Shown: positions 1-8,730 of the stretch, piece by piece
How positions within the stretch are numbered: the stretch's first letter is position 1
How the letters are laid out: each line of letters begins with the position of its first letter
NCBI GenBank assembly: GCA_003385635.1
Contig: QQUY01000001.1
Location: 1 to 64,000 of the forward strand
Direction: 5' to 3'
Source of the DNA: Acidobacteriota bacterium
GTDB taxonomy: Bacteria; Acidobacteriota; Blastocatellia; Pyrinomonadales; Pyrinomonadaceae
Length of the DNA: 64,000 nucleotides
The notes under the pieces: model-generated
Seen by the model: only the letters and a program-made list of their open reading frames with translations
Databases searched by the model: none
Told to the model about the DNA's origin: nothing
Position numbers and translations under genes: made by a program

Positions 1-120
1 TGGTTCATTCGGCCGAGAATATCCGCCAAATGCCCCAGTTGAAATCGAAAAATCAATTCGTCGCTGTAAGTGGCACAAGAACAACAGCTTACAGCTGTAA
101 AAACATTTTTAACCGGACAC

Positions 121-158
121 TAGTGATCTGAGATCTGAGATCGCAAAGCGCTTCGGAA
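121..158. repeat. Heptamer array at left edge
   Basis: Imperfect 7-nt tandem repeat (gatctga, gatctga, gatcgca) directly after the stop of the TonB receptor. It belongs to the family of 7-nt arrays found in many spacers of this window. Bases 1-120 show nothing else I can identify. Confidence 0.6.
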
Positions 159-2480
159 CTATCTGAACCGGAATCCGACCCTCATTGAGAAGGGAGATCC
201 GACAGTCCTCAAAGGTGTTAAGCCGACGGTGTAGCGTGAGTTGAAAACATTTTCAACCGTACCAAAGACTGAGACTTCTTCCCCAAATTTCCAGCTTCCG
301 AAAAGATCGGTCTGCAGATAGCTTCCCATCCTAAACTCGTTTTGGTCGTCGTCAAAGGCCCCTGAAGAAGCTTTCGCCTGCACGCCGAACGAACTGCGTT
401 CGGCGTTACCGACGAGGAAACGGAACGTCAGATTGTGACGAGGTGTTTGCGGAATGCGCAGTCCTTCGAGAAAGGGATTGGCAGGAAACTCACTGAAAAA
501 AGCTTCGATAAGCGAGTACCCCGCCGAAATCGCAAAGTGATCAGACCATACGTCGCCTTCTAGTTCGAATCCCCGCGAGATTATTCTTGCCGCATTCTGT
601 CTCTGACGAAGAATCGGCGAAGAATCAGGCTCGATCGTCACGTTCGACACCGCATCCCTCACGGTCGTCGAGAAGCCGACTGCGCGGAGTCGAAAATTGT
701 CTTGTCGGTACGAAACTCCGCCCTCGTAATTCACAGCTCTCTCTGCGGTCAGGTTTTCGTTTGAAAGAGTAACAATACTGCCCACGCGAAATCCCCTGTA
801 GAGTTCATTCAGCGTAGGAGCCCGGAAGCTGCCCGATGCATTGAAGTAGGCAGACACATCGCTTGTGAGGAAAAGGAGTAGAGAGAAACCCGGGCTTAGT
901 GCATCTTCCTCCCGGTCGGGAAAGCGATCTACGGTTAGTGCGCCGTCCGAGAGTCTCAAGTCGGACCGCAGCGCCCCGAAGTTTTTCCATCTGTCGTATC
1001 TGATGCGTCCGGTCAGTATCGCCCGGTCAAAAAGCGAAACGCGGTCCTGAAAGTAGAAGCCGGCCGTGAACTCCTTGCCGCCTGAACCTGTTCTAGACCT
1101 GGCATTTCCTCCAAAGAACCCGATTTCATCGCTCCATCCATCCGAGCGCTTAAGCTCGATACCTCCCTGAAGTGCATGGGACCGGACATTTGTCTGGTAC
1201 ACGACCGAAAGCCCGAGACTTCGCGAGGGCACTCGCTGGAGTCGTACGAGTGATTCACTGTCTCGGTCGTCAGCGACCGCCGAGAATGACTGATCGAAAA
1301 CCTGAAAAACTCCCCACGCCCTGATCGAGAATCTGGAACCGGAAGTTCCTTCGAAAAGGTCCGAAAGATACGTGTCAGCTCCGGCCTCGATTTTTCGAGT
1401 GTTGGAACGGTTTCTTTGAATCTGTGTGCCGTTCTTTCTACGCTCGGCAAAATAGGTTGCACGGACGAACAATCCGATGTCTGCGCCGAATTTGGGAGTC
1501 AACCTGCCCGAAAGGTCGAGGTCTCTCGATCCTGCCGACTCATCGGCGAGGCCCCGAGAACGGTTCTCGATCGGAACATAGCCCCCTGTGTTGAATGCCG
1601 ATCCGACCAGATCCGCTTCAAAGTGCTTTCGTTCCAGACCGGTGAAAAAAGAGGCACCTGCGGTGTTCAAACTTCCGCCGAAAGCCTCAGCTGAAAATAC
1701 ATTCCCGTCACGCACTTGTTTCCGCGTGACCGCGACCGTCCCTCCTATGGAATCGCTCCCGTATAGACTAGAGGATCCTCCGCGGAGCACTTGAACTTCA
1801 TCGATCCCTATAGGCGCAACGCTCGCCCACGGGACCCACCCGCCGAACGGATCGTTTAGGGGGACTGAATCCACCAGTACGAGCGAACGGCTCGCTCCGC
1901 TTGGATTGATCCCGCGAAGCGAGGCTCCCTGAGTGGTCGGATTAGCTGTCCGTGAAGTCGTCCTTCTGAAAAGCGTGAACCCGGGTGTCAAGCGCAATGC
2001 GTCGTCGAGCCCCGTGCCTGCCGTCGTTCTAACCCTTTCCGAAGTGATCAGCGTGATGCTGGAGGCCTCTCCCTGGACCTGTGACGGAAAACCCTCCGGT
2101 GTCGCTACCGAGATACTCTCGAAAACTGAAGGATCGATCCGAATGGTTACCGGCCCGGAAAATGCTTCAGCCTCGTCAAAAGTGTATTCAAGCGAACGCT
2201 GACCTTGGGCGGTCGCGACGATCGAAAGCTGCCCGGCGCCTTCGATCTCACACTCGAAGAACCCGTCATCGCCTGTAGAACAAACGGTAGAATTCCCCGA
2301 TCTGCTAATAGTTAGTTCAGCACCCGCCACAGGGTCGCCGTTTGCGTCAACGACCGAACCGCGTAAAATCTGAGTATCTGAGACTTGAGAGGAAGCTGAG
2401 AAGGCGAGAAAGAGCACGGCGAGTGCGACGTTGATCGCGGCACGGCCCCGCGGTTTTTTCGAGCGTACGAAAGGAATCAT
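159..2480 (-). CDS. TonB-dependent outer-membrane receptor
   Basis: Outer-membrane TonB-dependent transporter of 773 residues, of normal length for the family. Residues 1-31 look like a signal peptide: a basic RSKKPRGR segment, then a hydrophobic run ending SASSQ. Residues about 36-115 form a carboxypeptidase-regulatory-like sandwich (GSVVDANGDPVAGAELTISR). The plug follows at about 125-255, with LRGINPSGASRSLVLVD and LRGGSSSLYGSDSIGG. The remainder is beta-barrel, ending in the alternating strand MRVGFRFR. The ligand cannot be read from the sequence; the plug resembles siderophore/cobalamin-type receptors in general layout only. The ATG lies 3 bp from the GTG of the divergent wecB, so each gene's 5' control signals must overlap the other's coding sequence. 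No clear ribosome site precedes this ATG, but no later Met would keep the signal peptide. Confidence 0.9.
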   Translation of the reverse strand: MIPFVRSKKPRGRAAINVALAVLFLAFSASSQVSDTQILRGSVVDANGDPVAGAELTISRSGNSTVCSTGDDGFFECEIEGAGQLSIVATAQGQRSLEYTFDEAEAFSGPVTIRIDPSVFESISVATPEGFPSQVQGEASSITLITSERVRTTAGTGLDDALRLTPGFTLFRRTTSRTANPTTQGASLRGINPSGASRSLVLVDSVPLNDPFGGWVPWASVAPIGIDEVQVLRGGSSSLYGSDSIGGTVAVTRKQVRDGNVFSAEAFGGSLNTAGASFFTGLERKHFEADLVGSAFNTGGYVPIENRSRGLADESAGSRDLDLSGRLTPKFGADIGLFVRATYFAERRKNGTQIQRNRSNTRKIEAGADTYLSDLFEGTSGSRFSIRAWGVFQVFDQSFSAVADDRDSESLVRLQRVPSRSLGLSVVYQTNVRSHALQGGIELKRSDGWSDEIGFFGGNARSRTGSGGKEFTAGFYFQDRVSLFDRAILTGRIRYDRWKNFGALRSDLRLSDGALTVDRFPDREEDALSPGFSLLLFLTSDVSAYFNASGSFRAPTLNELYRGFRVGSIVTLSNENLTAERAVNYEGGVSYRQDNFRLRAVGFSTTVRDAVSNVTIEPDSSPILRQRQNAARIISRGFELEGDVWSDHFAISAGYSLIEAFFSEFPANPFLEGLRIPQTPRHNLTFRFLVGNAERSSFGVQAKASSGAFDDDQNEFRMGSYLQTDLFGSWKFGEEVSVFGTVENVFNSRYTVGLTPLRTVGSPFSMRVGFRFR

Positions 2481-2483
2481 CTT

Positions 2484-3659
2484 GTGAGCGAGAATGACAA
2501 CAACAACACCGAATCCGCCGCTTCAAAAGCGGCCGCGAAAATACTCGTTCTCTTCGGCACGCGTCCGGAAGCTATTAAGTTAGCACCCGTAATTCTCGAA
2601 CTCAAAGATGTTCCACTGTTCGAAACGGTCGTTGTTTCTTCGGGCCAGCACAAAGAGTTTCTGCGGCCGCCGCTAAAGGTCTTCGGGATCGTGCCGGATC
2701 ACGAACTCGACGTAATGACGGAGGACCAGACACCAAACTCCGTTCTCGCCGACACGGTCAAGGCACTCGACAAGCTTCTGGAAAAGGAAGCGCCCGATCT
2801 GATCCTTGTTCAGGGCGCCACTGCCACTGCACTTGCGGGAGCATTGGCCGGCTTCAACCGGGACATCGCGGTCGGACACGTAGAGGCGGGTCTCAGGACA
2901 GGAGATCTCCGTTGCCCATTTCCGGAGGAGATGAACCGCCGCCTGATCACGCAGGCCGCAACGTTCCATTTTGCGCCGACCGCCGAAAACCGCCAGAACC
3001 TTCTTAAGGAAGGTATTTCGGATAAACAGATCTTCGTGACCGGCAATACGGTCGTCGATGCTATCGCATTCGCTCGAAAGCAGAAGCCGAGCGGACAAGT
3101 TGAAAAGGTCCTTGCGATGACCGAAGGCCAGAAGCGGATCGTGCTGACGATGCATCGGCGCGAGAGCTTTCGCAAGCGCATGAACGAGTATCTGACCGAG
3201 ATTGGCGAATTCGTCGATCGCCATCCGGAGGTGACGCTCATATTTCCGGTTCATCTGAACCCGGTTGCCCGCAAGATCGCGACGGATATTTTGGCGGAGC
3301 GGGACCGGATCCTGCTCCTCGAACCGCTTCACTACCCGGACTTCTTGTTCTTGCTCGAAAATTCGTGGCTCATAATGACGGATTCGGCCGGGATCATCGA
3401 CGAGGCGCCAAGCATAGGCCGTCCTGTACTAGTCCTTCAACCTAAGACCGAAAGGGTCGAGGCGGTTATGTGCGGTATTGCGAGACTTTCGGAAGGAGGT
3501 CCGGACAGCTTCAAAGAGGTTCTCGAGCACACTTATCTTGCGGATACCTGGATAAACTCGGTAAAACCGATGCAGAATCCTTTCGGTTCGGGAGACAGCG
3601 CTGAGAAGATCGTTGAGGTGCTGAAGGGCATATGCACCTCGACAGCTTCGGCCGTTTGA
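2484..3659 (+). CDS. wecB: UDP-N-acetylglucosamine 2-epimerase (non-hydrolysing)
   Basis: Interconverts UDP-GlcNAc and UDP-ManNAc in the cytoplasm, supplying ManNAc-type sugars for surface glycans. The 391-residue protein has the GT-B-like epimerase signature LVLFGTRPEAIKLAPVI near residue 22. The catalytic acids lie in HVEAGLRTGD and PFPEEMNRR, the His in TMHRRESF, and the UDP-binding part is the C-terminal TDSAGIIDEAPSIGRPVLVL. The first 19 residues are Asn/Ala/Ser-rich and precede the usual family start. GTG is chosen because an AAGGA site sits about 8 nt upstream, inside the start of the divergent TonB receptor. No other polysaccharide gene is adjacent, so the glycan it serves is unknown. 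Confidence 0.93.
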   Translation: MSENDNNNTESAASKAAAKILVLFGTRPEAIKLAPVILELKDVPLFETVVVSSGQHKEFLRPPLKVFGIVPDHELDVMTEDQTPNSVLADTVKALDKLLEKEAPDLILVQGATATALAGALAGFNRDIAVGHVEAGLRTGDLRCPFPEEMNRRLITQAATFHFAPTAENRQNLLKEGISDKQIFVTGNTVVDAIAFARKQKPSGQVEKVLAMTEGQKRIVLTMHRRESFRKRMNEYLTEIGEFVDRHPEVTLIFPVHLNPVARKIATDILAERDRILLLEPLHYPDFLFLLENSWLIMTDSAGIIDEAPSIGRPVLVLQPKTERVEAVMCGIARLSEGGPDSFKEVLEHTYLADTWINSVKPMQNPFGSGDSAEKIVEVLKGICTSTASAV

Positions 3660-3733
3660 AGCCTTTGTTGCTTTGAGTGCCGAGGCCGAACGATTAGAAT
3701 GTTCCGGCCGACAAAAGAATACGGAGCAAACGA

Positions 3734-3940
3734 ATGAGCAAAGAACTCAATAACAAGAACCCGAAAGAGATCGCCCGCTGTTCGGAATGCGACCGGGAAG
3801 TGGATCACTACTATACCTTTCTCACCCCTTCGAACGAAAAACGCGTGGTTTGCTGGCAATGCCAGATGAGGGAAGAGAAGGGCTTCAATGCGAAGCGTAG
3901 TTTCCGCCGGCAATCGCGGCGCGGCTTCATCCCCCGATAA
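3734..3940 (+). CDS. Small zinc-ribbon protein
   Basis: A 68-residue basic protein with two Cys pairs, CSEC at about residue 16 and CWQC at about 37, spaced as in a treble-clef/zinc-ribbon fold. The tail is Arg-rich (RSFRRQSRRGFIPR). I do not recognise a named family. Size, charge and zinc site suggest nucleic-acid or ribosome binding. It lies 31 bp upstream of def on the same strand, with GGAG about 8 nt before its ATG, so it probably shares a transcript with def. Confidence 0.7.
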   Translation: MSKELNNKNPKEIARCSECDREVDHYYTFLTPSNEKRVVCWQCQMREEKGFNAKRSFRRQSRRGFIPR

Positions 3941-3970
3941 CTCATCAGAGTCAAATAACATAAGTTCAAA

Positions 3971-4462
3971 ATGAGCATCAGGAAGATAACCGAATATCCT
4001 GAGGAAGTACTCGCGCGCGTCGGCGAGCCCGTCACCGAGTTCGACAAGGAGCTCAAGGCCCTGACCGACGACATGTTCGAGACGATGTATGACGACCACG
4101 GGGTGGGTCTCGCGGCTCCGCAGATCGGCCTGTCATTACGACTCTTCGTGATGGACTGCGACGGTATCAAGTTAGTGGCGGCAAACCCCGAGATCATAGA
4201 GACTTCCGGCGAAGATACAGGTCAGGAAGGCTGTCTCTCAGTCGGCAAAGTGCCGGCCGTAGTAACACGAGCGATGAAGGCCAGGCTTCGAGCGCAGGAT
4301 GTGAACGGCGAGTGGTTTGAAAAGGAAGCTGAGGGTTACGCTGCACGATGCTTCCAGCACGAGACGGATCATTGCGACGGAAAGCTCTTCATAGATCACC
4401 TTCCGAAGATGCGCAGGGAGATGGTCATCAAGAAGTTCAAGAAAGAAAAAAAGTGGGGCTAG
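3971..4462 (+). CDS. def: Peptide deformylase
   Basis: Removes the formyl group from the initiator Met of nascent proteins. The 163-residue protein carries the three family motifs intact: GVGLAAPQIG (44-53), EGCLS (86-90) and HETDH (130-134). The metal ligands are therefore Cys88, His130 and His134, with Glu131 catalytic. It has the usual length. A basic tail (KKFKKEKKWG) ends 10 bp before the end of the convergent DnaQ-like gene, leaving no room for an obvious terminator. No fmt gene is adjacent, unlike the common def-fmt pair. Confidence 0.95.
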   Translation: MSIRKITEYPEEVLARVGEPVTEFDKELKALTDDMFETMYDDHGVGLAAPQIGLSLRLFVMDCDGIKLVAANPEIIETSGEDTGQEGCLSVGKVPAVVTRAMKARLRAQDVNGEWFEKEAEGYAARCFQHETDHCDGKLFIDHLPKMRREMVIKKFKKEKKWG

Positions 4463-4472
4463 CAGCAACCCT

Positions 4473-5273
4473 CTAGAACTTGCAGGTCACAGCGGTTGAA
4501 AGCTCGTCGATCCCTTTCTCGCTCAGGAGATCAAGCAGCTTTATGAAGATACGTGCAGTGGCCCGGGCGTCGTGCGAGGCGCGATGGTGGTTGGTAAGGT
4601 CGATCGAATAGTAGTTTGCGACGGTAGCAAGTTTGTGGTTCTCGATCCCGGGGATCAGTTTGCGCGAAAGCCTGACAGTACATAGATGAGGATTGGCTAC
4701 CTTGTATTTCCCGTGAACGAGGCCGATTTCGTGATTGAGGAACCTCATATCGAACGGTGCATTGTGTGCTACAAGGACCGAGTCGCCAATAAAATCAAGA
4801 AGCCCGTTTGCAAGGTCTGTGAACGGCGGAGCGTCTTTCACCATTTCGTCATTGATCCCCGTCAGCCCGGTGATGAACTCAGGGATCGGAATGCCGGGGT
4901 TGACCAGCGAATGATACTCGCCCGTTATCGCTCCGCCCGACACCCTGAAAGCACCGATCTCGGTTATCCTGCAAGGAGGAGCTTTTGCGCCGGTCGTCTC
5001 AAGATCGAATACCACGAAATCCGATTCGCTCAGTTTTCTTCCGTAGACGTCGACATCGACCAGCTCGACAATGTCTTCATCCAGCCTCAGGCGCGGGTCG
5101 GTTCCGACGAGGTCTGAAACCAGCAATTTCGCGAGAGAGGGCGCGGGCGATGAAATGTTCATTACATAATCGACCACTTTTACCGCCGATACCCGGCCGC
5201 CGTTTTCCTTCAGCAGGTCGATTGTTTCTTTGACAAGGAGGGAGTCTGAAATTAGGTTAGGAAACGGCGTCAT
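4473..5273 (-). CDS. DnaQ-like DEDDh 3'-5' exonuclease with N-terminal winged helix
   Basis: A 266-residue protein with a DNA polymerase III epsilon-type exonuclease domain over about residues 84-255. The acidic residues are visible: Asp90 and Glu92 in FDLETTG, Asp175 in HNAPFDMRF, and His234/Asp235 in HRASHDARAT, making it a DEDDh enzyme. Residues about 8-75 are helical and look like a small winged-helix domain. The same arrangement is seen in stand-alone epsilon-like exonucleases, some of which are fused to UvrC-type nuclease domains, but no such C-terminal domain is present here. It may proofread, repair DNA or act on RNA; context does not tell. It is monocistronic and diverges from pyrE. 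Confidence 0.85.
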   Translation of the reverse strand: MTPFPNLISDSLLVKETIDLLKENGGRVSAVKVVDYVMNISSPAPSLAKLLVSDLVGTDPRLRLDEDIVELVDVDVYGRKLSESDFVVFDLETTGAKAPPCRITEIGAFRVSGGAITGEYHSLVNPGIPIPEFITGLTGINDEMVKDAPPFTDLANGLLDFIGDSVLVAHNAPFDMRFLNHEIGLVHGKYKVANPHLCTVRLSRKLIPGIENHKLATVANYYSIDLTNHHRASHDARATARIFIKLLDLLSEKGIDELSTAVTCKF

Positions 5274-5361
5274 TCCTTTGATTCTAACCGCTCCCGGCCG
5301 AACTTCAAATATGCGGTGTTAACGAGAAGTTGATCCGCTCAGGACCGCACTGAAAACAGGT

Positions 5362-5943
5362 ATGGACCCATCAAACGAGGATAGTGTGCTACAGCATTTC
5401 CGGGACACCAATGCGCTACTCGAAGGCCACTTTATTCTTTCAAGCGGCCTCCACAGCCCATTGTATCTTCAGTGTGCCCGTGCACTTCAGTTTCCTGCCG
5501 ACGCAGGTGTCCTCGGAAGAGAGATCGCTGAAAGGCATCTGGACAGCGGGATCGAGACGGTCTGTTCACCTGCCATCGGCGGTCTTGTCATCGGGTACGA
5601 GGTTGCGAAGGCCCTAAACGTCAGGTTCATCTGGACCGAGCGGAAAGAAGGAGAAATGGCCCTCAGGCGGGGATTCGAGATCCGGAAGGGCGAGAGGTTT
5701 CTCGTTGTTGAAGACGTGATCACAACTGGCGGATCGACACGCGAATGCATCGCGGCGATCGAGTCTTGTGGAGCAAATGTTGTAGCTGCTGCCTCGATCA
5801 TCGACCGGTCCGGCGGAATAGCAGATGTCGGCGTCCCCCGGACCAGCCTTGTTGAATTAACAGTGCCGAGCCTCGACCCGGCGGATTGCCCGCTTTGTAA
5901 CGAAGGACTCGATGCGGTCAAACCTGGCTCACGCGGTGCCTGA
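5362..5943 (+). CDS. pyrE: Orotate phosphoribosyltransferase
   Basis: Couples orotate to PRPP to give OMP in pyrimidine synthesis. The 193-residue protein has the type I phosphoribosyltransferase PRPP loop LVVEDVITTGGSTRE at about residues 114-128, and a hood region beginning GHFILSSGLHSPLYLQ. The TERKEGEMALRRGFEI segment corresponds to the flexible catalytic loop. Length is typical. It is the first gene of a tight same-strand run with truA (18 bp gap), the DUF952 gene, uppS and cdsA. Confidence 0.93.
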   Translation: MDPSNEDSVLQHFRDTNALLEGHFILSSGLHSPLYLQCARALQFPADAGVLGREIAERHLDSGIETVCSPAIGGLVIGYEVAKALNVRFIWTERKEGEMALRRGFEIRKGERFLVVEDVITTGGSTRECIAAIESCGANVVAAASIIDRSGGIADVGVPRTSLVELTVPSLDPADCPLCNEGLDAVKPGSRGA

Positions 5944-5961
5944 CAACTGTCGCGTTCCCAA

Positions 5962-6714
5962 ATGAATTACAAACTTCTGATCCAATACGACGGTACCGAT
6001 TTTCACGGCTGGCAGGTCCAGAACAATCAAAGGACCGTGCAGGGCGAGCTCGAGCGCGTTTTAACACTTCTCGACGATGCTGAAGTACACGTCGCCGGTT
6101 CCGGTCGGACCGATGCGGGAGTGCACGCCGAAGGACAGGTTGCTAACGTAAAACTGAGCAAAGTATTCAAATCCGAGAAGCTTCGGGGCGCCATCAACGG
6201 TAATTCGTGGCGTGATGTACGCGTCCTGGATGTTACGAAAGTCGATGAAGATTTTCACGCGCGGTTTTCGGCGAAGGGAAAGACATACGTGTACAGGGTC
6301 GTGAACGCACCTGTGATGTCGCCGTTCTGGGCACGATACGCACATCTGGAGTCGAGGCCGCTCGACATAGCCCGGATGAAAGAAGCGGCTCCGGTGTTTC
6401 TTGGCGAGCACGATTGGACTGCATTCAGTTCGGCAGCCTCAGATTCCGAGAATAAGGTTCGAACGATAACTGAATTTTCTATAGAATCCCGTTGGGACCA
6501 GAGATGCGGAGCGGCAATGCTTGAGTTCAGGATCACCGGGAACGGGTTTTTGAGGTACATGATCCGTTCTATCGTGGGAACAATGCTCGAACTGGGAAGA
6601 GGCGAGAGGGACGCGGATTCGATAAGGACAGCGATAATCAATCTGGATCGCGAACAGGCAGGGGTGACAGCTCCGGCCAATGGATTGACGCTTCTCTCGG
6701 TAGATTACGGTTAA
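5962..6714 (+). CDS. truA: tRNA pseudouridine(38-40) synthase
   Basis: Makes pseudouridine at positions 38-40 of the tRNA anticodon arm. The 250-residue protein shows the TruA signature GSGRTDAGVHAEGQV with the catalytic Asp at residue 51, the N-terminal YKLLIQYDGTDFHGWQ strand, and the C-terminal GNGFLRYMIRSIVGTMLE motif. Length matches the family. It lies 18 bp after pyrE and 10 bp before the DUF952 gene, so it is very likely cotranscribed. Confidence 0.95.
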   Translation: MNYKLLIQYDGTDFHGWQVQNNQRTVQGELERVLTLLDDAEVHVAGSGRTDAGVHAEGQVANVKLSKVFKSEKLRGAINGNSWRDVRVLDVTKVDEDFHARFSAKGKTYVYRVVNAPVMSPFWARYAHLESRPLDIARMKEAAPVFLGEHDWTAFSSAASDSENKVRTITEFSIESRWDQRCGAAMLEFRITGNGFLRYMIRSIVGTMLELGRGERDADSIRTAIINLDREQAGVTAPANGLTLLSVDYG

Positions 6715-6724
6715 TTCTCAGCTG

Positions 6725-7036
6725 ATGAGCATCTATCACATAGTCGATCCCGAAACGTGGGAGGCTCTCGAGGACTCCGAGCCATACGCCGCAGGAAGCC
6801 TCGAAACTGAAGGCTTTATACATTGCAGTTTCAAGCATCAGCTCGCCGGCGTGCTAGAAAGATATTACAAGGGGTCCGGCAGGCTGGTTATCCTTGAAAT
6901 TGACCCGGAAAGGCTTGATGTCGAACTAGTTACCGAGCCCTCGACCGGCGGCGAGGAATATCCGCACATTTACGGCAAGATCAACAAAGAAGCAGTTTGC
7001 GGGACTATGAATGTCCTTGCGCCTGAAGACGACTAG
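6725..7036 (+). CDS. DUF952 family protein
   Basis: A 103-residue cytosolic protein that I assign to DUF952, from the N-terminal IYHIVDPETWEALEDS, the FIHCSFKHQLAGVL motif, and the C-terminal YPHIYGKINKEAV. The family is small, widespread and of unsettled biochemical role. It sits between truA and uppS with gaps of 10 and 15 bp, which points to cotranscription but gives no functional clue. Confidence 0.82.
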   Translation: MSIYHIVDPETWEALEDSEPYAAGSLETEGFIHCSFKHQLAGVLERYYKGSGRLVILEIDPERLDVELVTEPSTGGEEYPHIYGKINKEAVCGTMNVLAPEDD

Positions 7037-7051
7037 CTTTCTGATCAAACG

Positions 7052-7825
7052 ATGCATAAGAACTTCGCCGAAGTAGTGGAAGCCGGATCAGCTGAAGAGA
7101 AGCTGCTCGCGGATATAGATCCCGGCAAAATGCCCCGGCATATCGCCGTGATAATGGACGGCAACGGACGCTGGGCGAAGCTTCGCGGCGAGCCTCGGAT
7201 CAACGGGCATCGCGAAGGCGCGGAATCCGTAAGGGCGATTCTGGATACCTGCACGCGGCTTGAGATCGAGGTCGTTACGCTCTACGCATTTTCGACCGAG
7301 AACTGGAAGCGGCCCGCCGATGAAGTCGACGCGCTTATGCAGATGCTCAAGTATTACGTCGGAAAAGAACTTGAGAATGTTCATCGGAACAACATACGGT
7401 TCCGCGCGATCGGCGACATCGAAGGGCTTGCCGAAGACGTCAGGGCCGAGATCCGGCGGGCTGAGGAAAGGACGGCCGACAATACTGGGACCCTGATCAA
7501 CGTGGCTTTGAACTATGGCGGCCGTGCCGAGATCCTCAACGCCGCAAAGAAAGCGTTTGCGGGACTTGGTTCGAACGGAAGAGGCCCGCAGGACCTGACC
7601 GAAGAGGACATTGAGGCCAATCTATACACCCACGGCCAGCCCGAGGTCGACCTTCTGATCAGGACCAGCGGCGAAATGCGGGTCTCAAATTTCCTCCTGT
7701 GGCAGATCGCTTACGCGGAGATATACGTCACCGAAACGCTCTTTCCCGACTTTCGCAGGGAGGAGATCTTCAAGGCAGTTTTAGAATTTCAACACAGAAA
7801 TCGCCGGTTCGGCGGTGTGAATTGA
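7052..7825 (+). CDS. uppS: Undecaprenyl diphosphate synthase
   Basis: cis-Prenyltransferase that extends farnesyl diphosphate with isopentenyl units to make the lipid carrier for peptidoglycan and surface polysaccharides. The 257-residue protein contains MDGNGRWAKLRG with the catalytic Asp36, the NVALNYGGRAEI segment, and the C-terminal LLIRTSGEMRVSNFLLWQ that is diagnostic of the family. About 22 residues precede the usual start. It is followed by cdsA, a common pairing that ties carrier-lipid and phospholipid synthesis into one transcript. Confidence 0.95.
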   Translation: MHKNFAEVVEAGSAEEKLLADIDPGKMPRHIAVIMDGNGRWAKLRGEPRINGHREGAESVRAILDTCTRLEIEVVTLYAFSTENWKRPADEVDALMQMLKYYVGKELENVHRNNIRFRAIGDIEGLAEDVRAEIRRAEERTADNTGTLINVALNYGGRAEILNAAKKAFAGLGSNGRGPQDLTEEDIEANLYTHGQPEVDLLIRTSGEMRVSNFLLWQIAYAEIYVTETLFPDFRREEIFKAVLEFQHRNRRFGGVN

Positions 7826-7868
7826 ACTGAAGCAGGTCGGGCAACTGGTTGCCGGCCTCCGGATCGTT

Positions 7869-8720
7869 ATGAAAAGCCGTCTGATCACAGCGGCGATCGC
7901 GCTGCCGGTTATCATATTCTCCATAGTTTTTCCGGCCTATGCTCCGAATCTTCCGGAGGCGGACTGGCTTTTTGTTGCGATCGCTGCTTTTGCTCTCGCT
8001 GCAGGGCTTTTTGAGTACTTTTCGATTGCTAAGAAGCTGGAGCTGAAAGCGGATGCAGGCGTCGGATATCTTGCCGCGGCGTTGCTCTTCGTTCTGTTCG
8101 TCTTCGACGCACCATCCACCGCACCGGACCTCCTCCTGGCGTCGGCCGCATTCTGCGTCATATTGATAATCGTTACGCAGGCGTTCCGCTTTCAGAAGGA
8201 CTTCTCGAAAATGCTCGCGGGAATAGGGGCGGTGCTTCTCGGTGTCTTCTACATAGCCTTCTTGGGCGGATTTATCGTGGCGATGAGGACCGGCTTTGAG
8301 GATGTGCCCGGTCTATCCACGAAGCTGCTCGGTTTCTTCTTCCTGGTCGGAATGGGTTCCGATGTTGGCGCATACTTTATTGGGAGGAGTGTCGGAAAGT
8401 ACAAGATGGCTCCCCAGATCTCGCCAAACAAGACCTGGGAGGGATTTGCAGGTGGCTTGATGCTGGGCGCCGGATTCGCTGCACTTTCGACTTTCTGGTT
8501 CTTCCCGGAACTGCCGTATCAGATCTCGATCCCGCTGGGGATCGTGATGGCTTTGGTCGGCGTGGCGGGAGATCTGTCGGAAAGTGCGATGAAAAGGGCG
8601 GCCAAGTCAAAGGACACAGCGTCGATCCTGCCCGGCCACGGCGGATTCCTGGACCGGCTTGACAGCCTGCTTTTCAATGCGCCGCTGCTGTACTACTTCG
8701 CGCGGTCTTACTTTGGGTGA
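7869..8720 (+). CDS. cdsA: Phosphatidate cytidylyltransferase
   Basis: Makes CDP-diacylglycerol from phosphatidate and CTP at the inner membrane, the entry point to phospholipids. The 283-residue protein has about seven or eight hydrophobic segments, the central SDVGAYFIGRSVGKYK and ISPNKTWEGFAGG, and a complete C-terminal family signature SAMKRAAKSKD followed by LPGHGGFLDRLDSL. It lies 43 bp after uppS on the same strand. The strand stays the same afterwards, but a heptamer array (8731-8846) separates it from the symporter, so this is a likely end of the operon. Confidence 0.94.
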   Translation: MKSRLITAAIALPVIIFSIVFPAYAPNLPEADWLFVAIAAFALAAGLFEYFSIAKKLELKADAGVGYLAAALLFVLFVFDAPSTAPDLLLASAAFCVILIIVTQAFRFQKDFSKMLAGIGAVLLGVFYIAFLGGFIVAMRTGFEDVPGLSTKLLGFFFLVGMGSDVGAYFIGRSVGKYKMAPQISPNKTWEGFAGGLMLGAGFAALSTFWFFPELPYQISIPLGIVMALVGVAGDLSESAMKRAAKSKDTASILPGHGGFLDRLDSLLFNAPLLYYFARSYFG

Positions 8721-8730
8721 ATTCGCAGGT

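Noticed and set aside
560..585. tRNA T-arm-like sequence gttcgaatcc
   Set aside because: It is inside the TonB receptor gene and no acceptor or anticodon arms can be folded around it.
2673..3332. 219-codon frame opposite wecB
   Set aside because: Shadow of wecB, which has all catalytic motifs in the plus frame.
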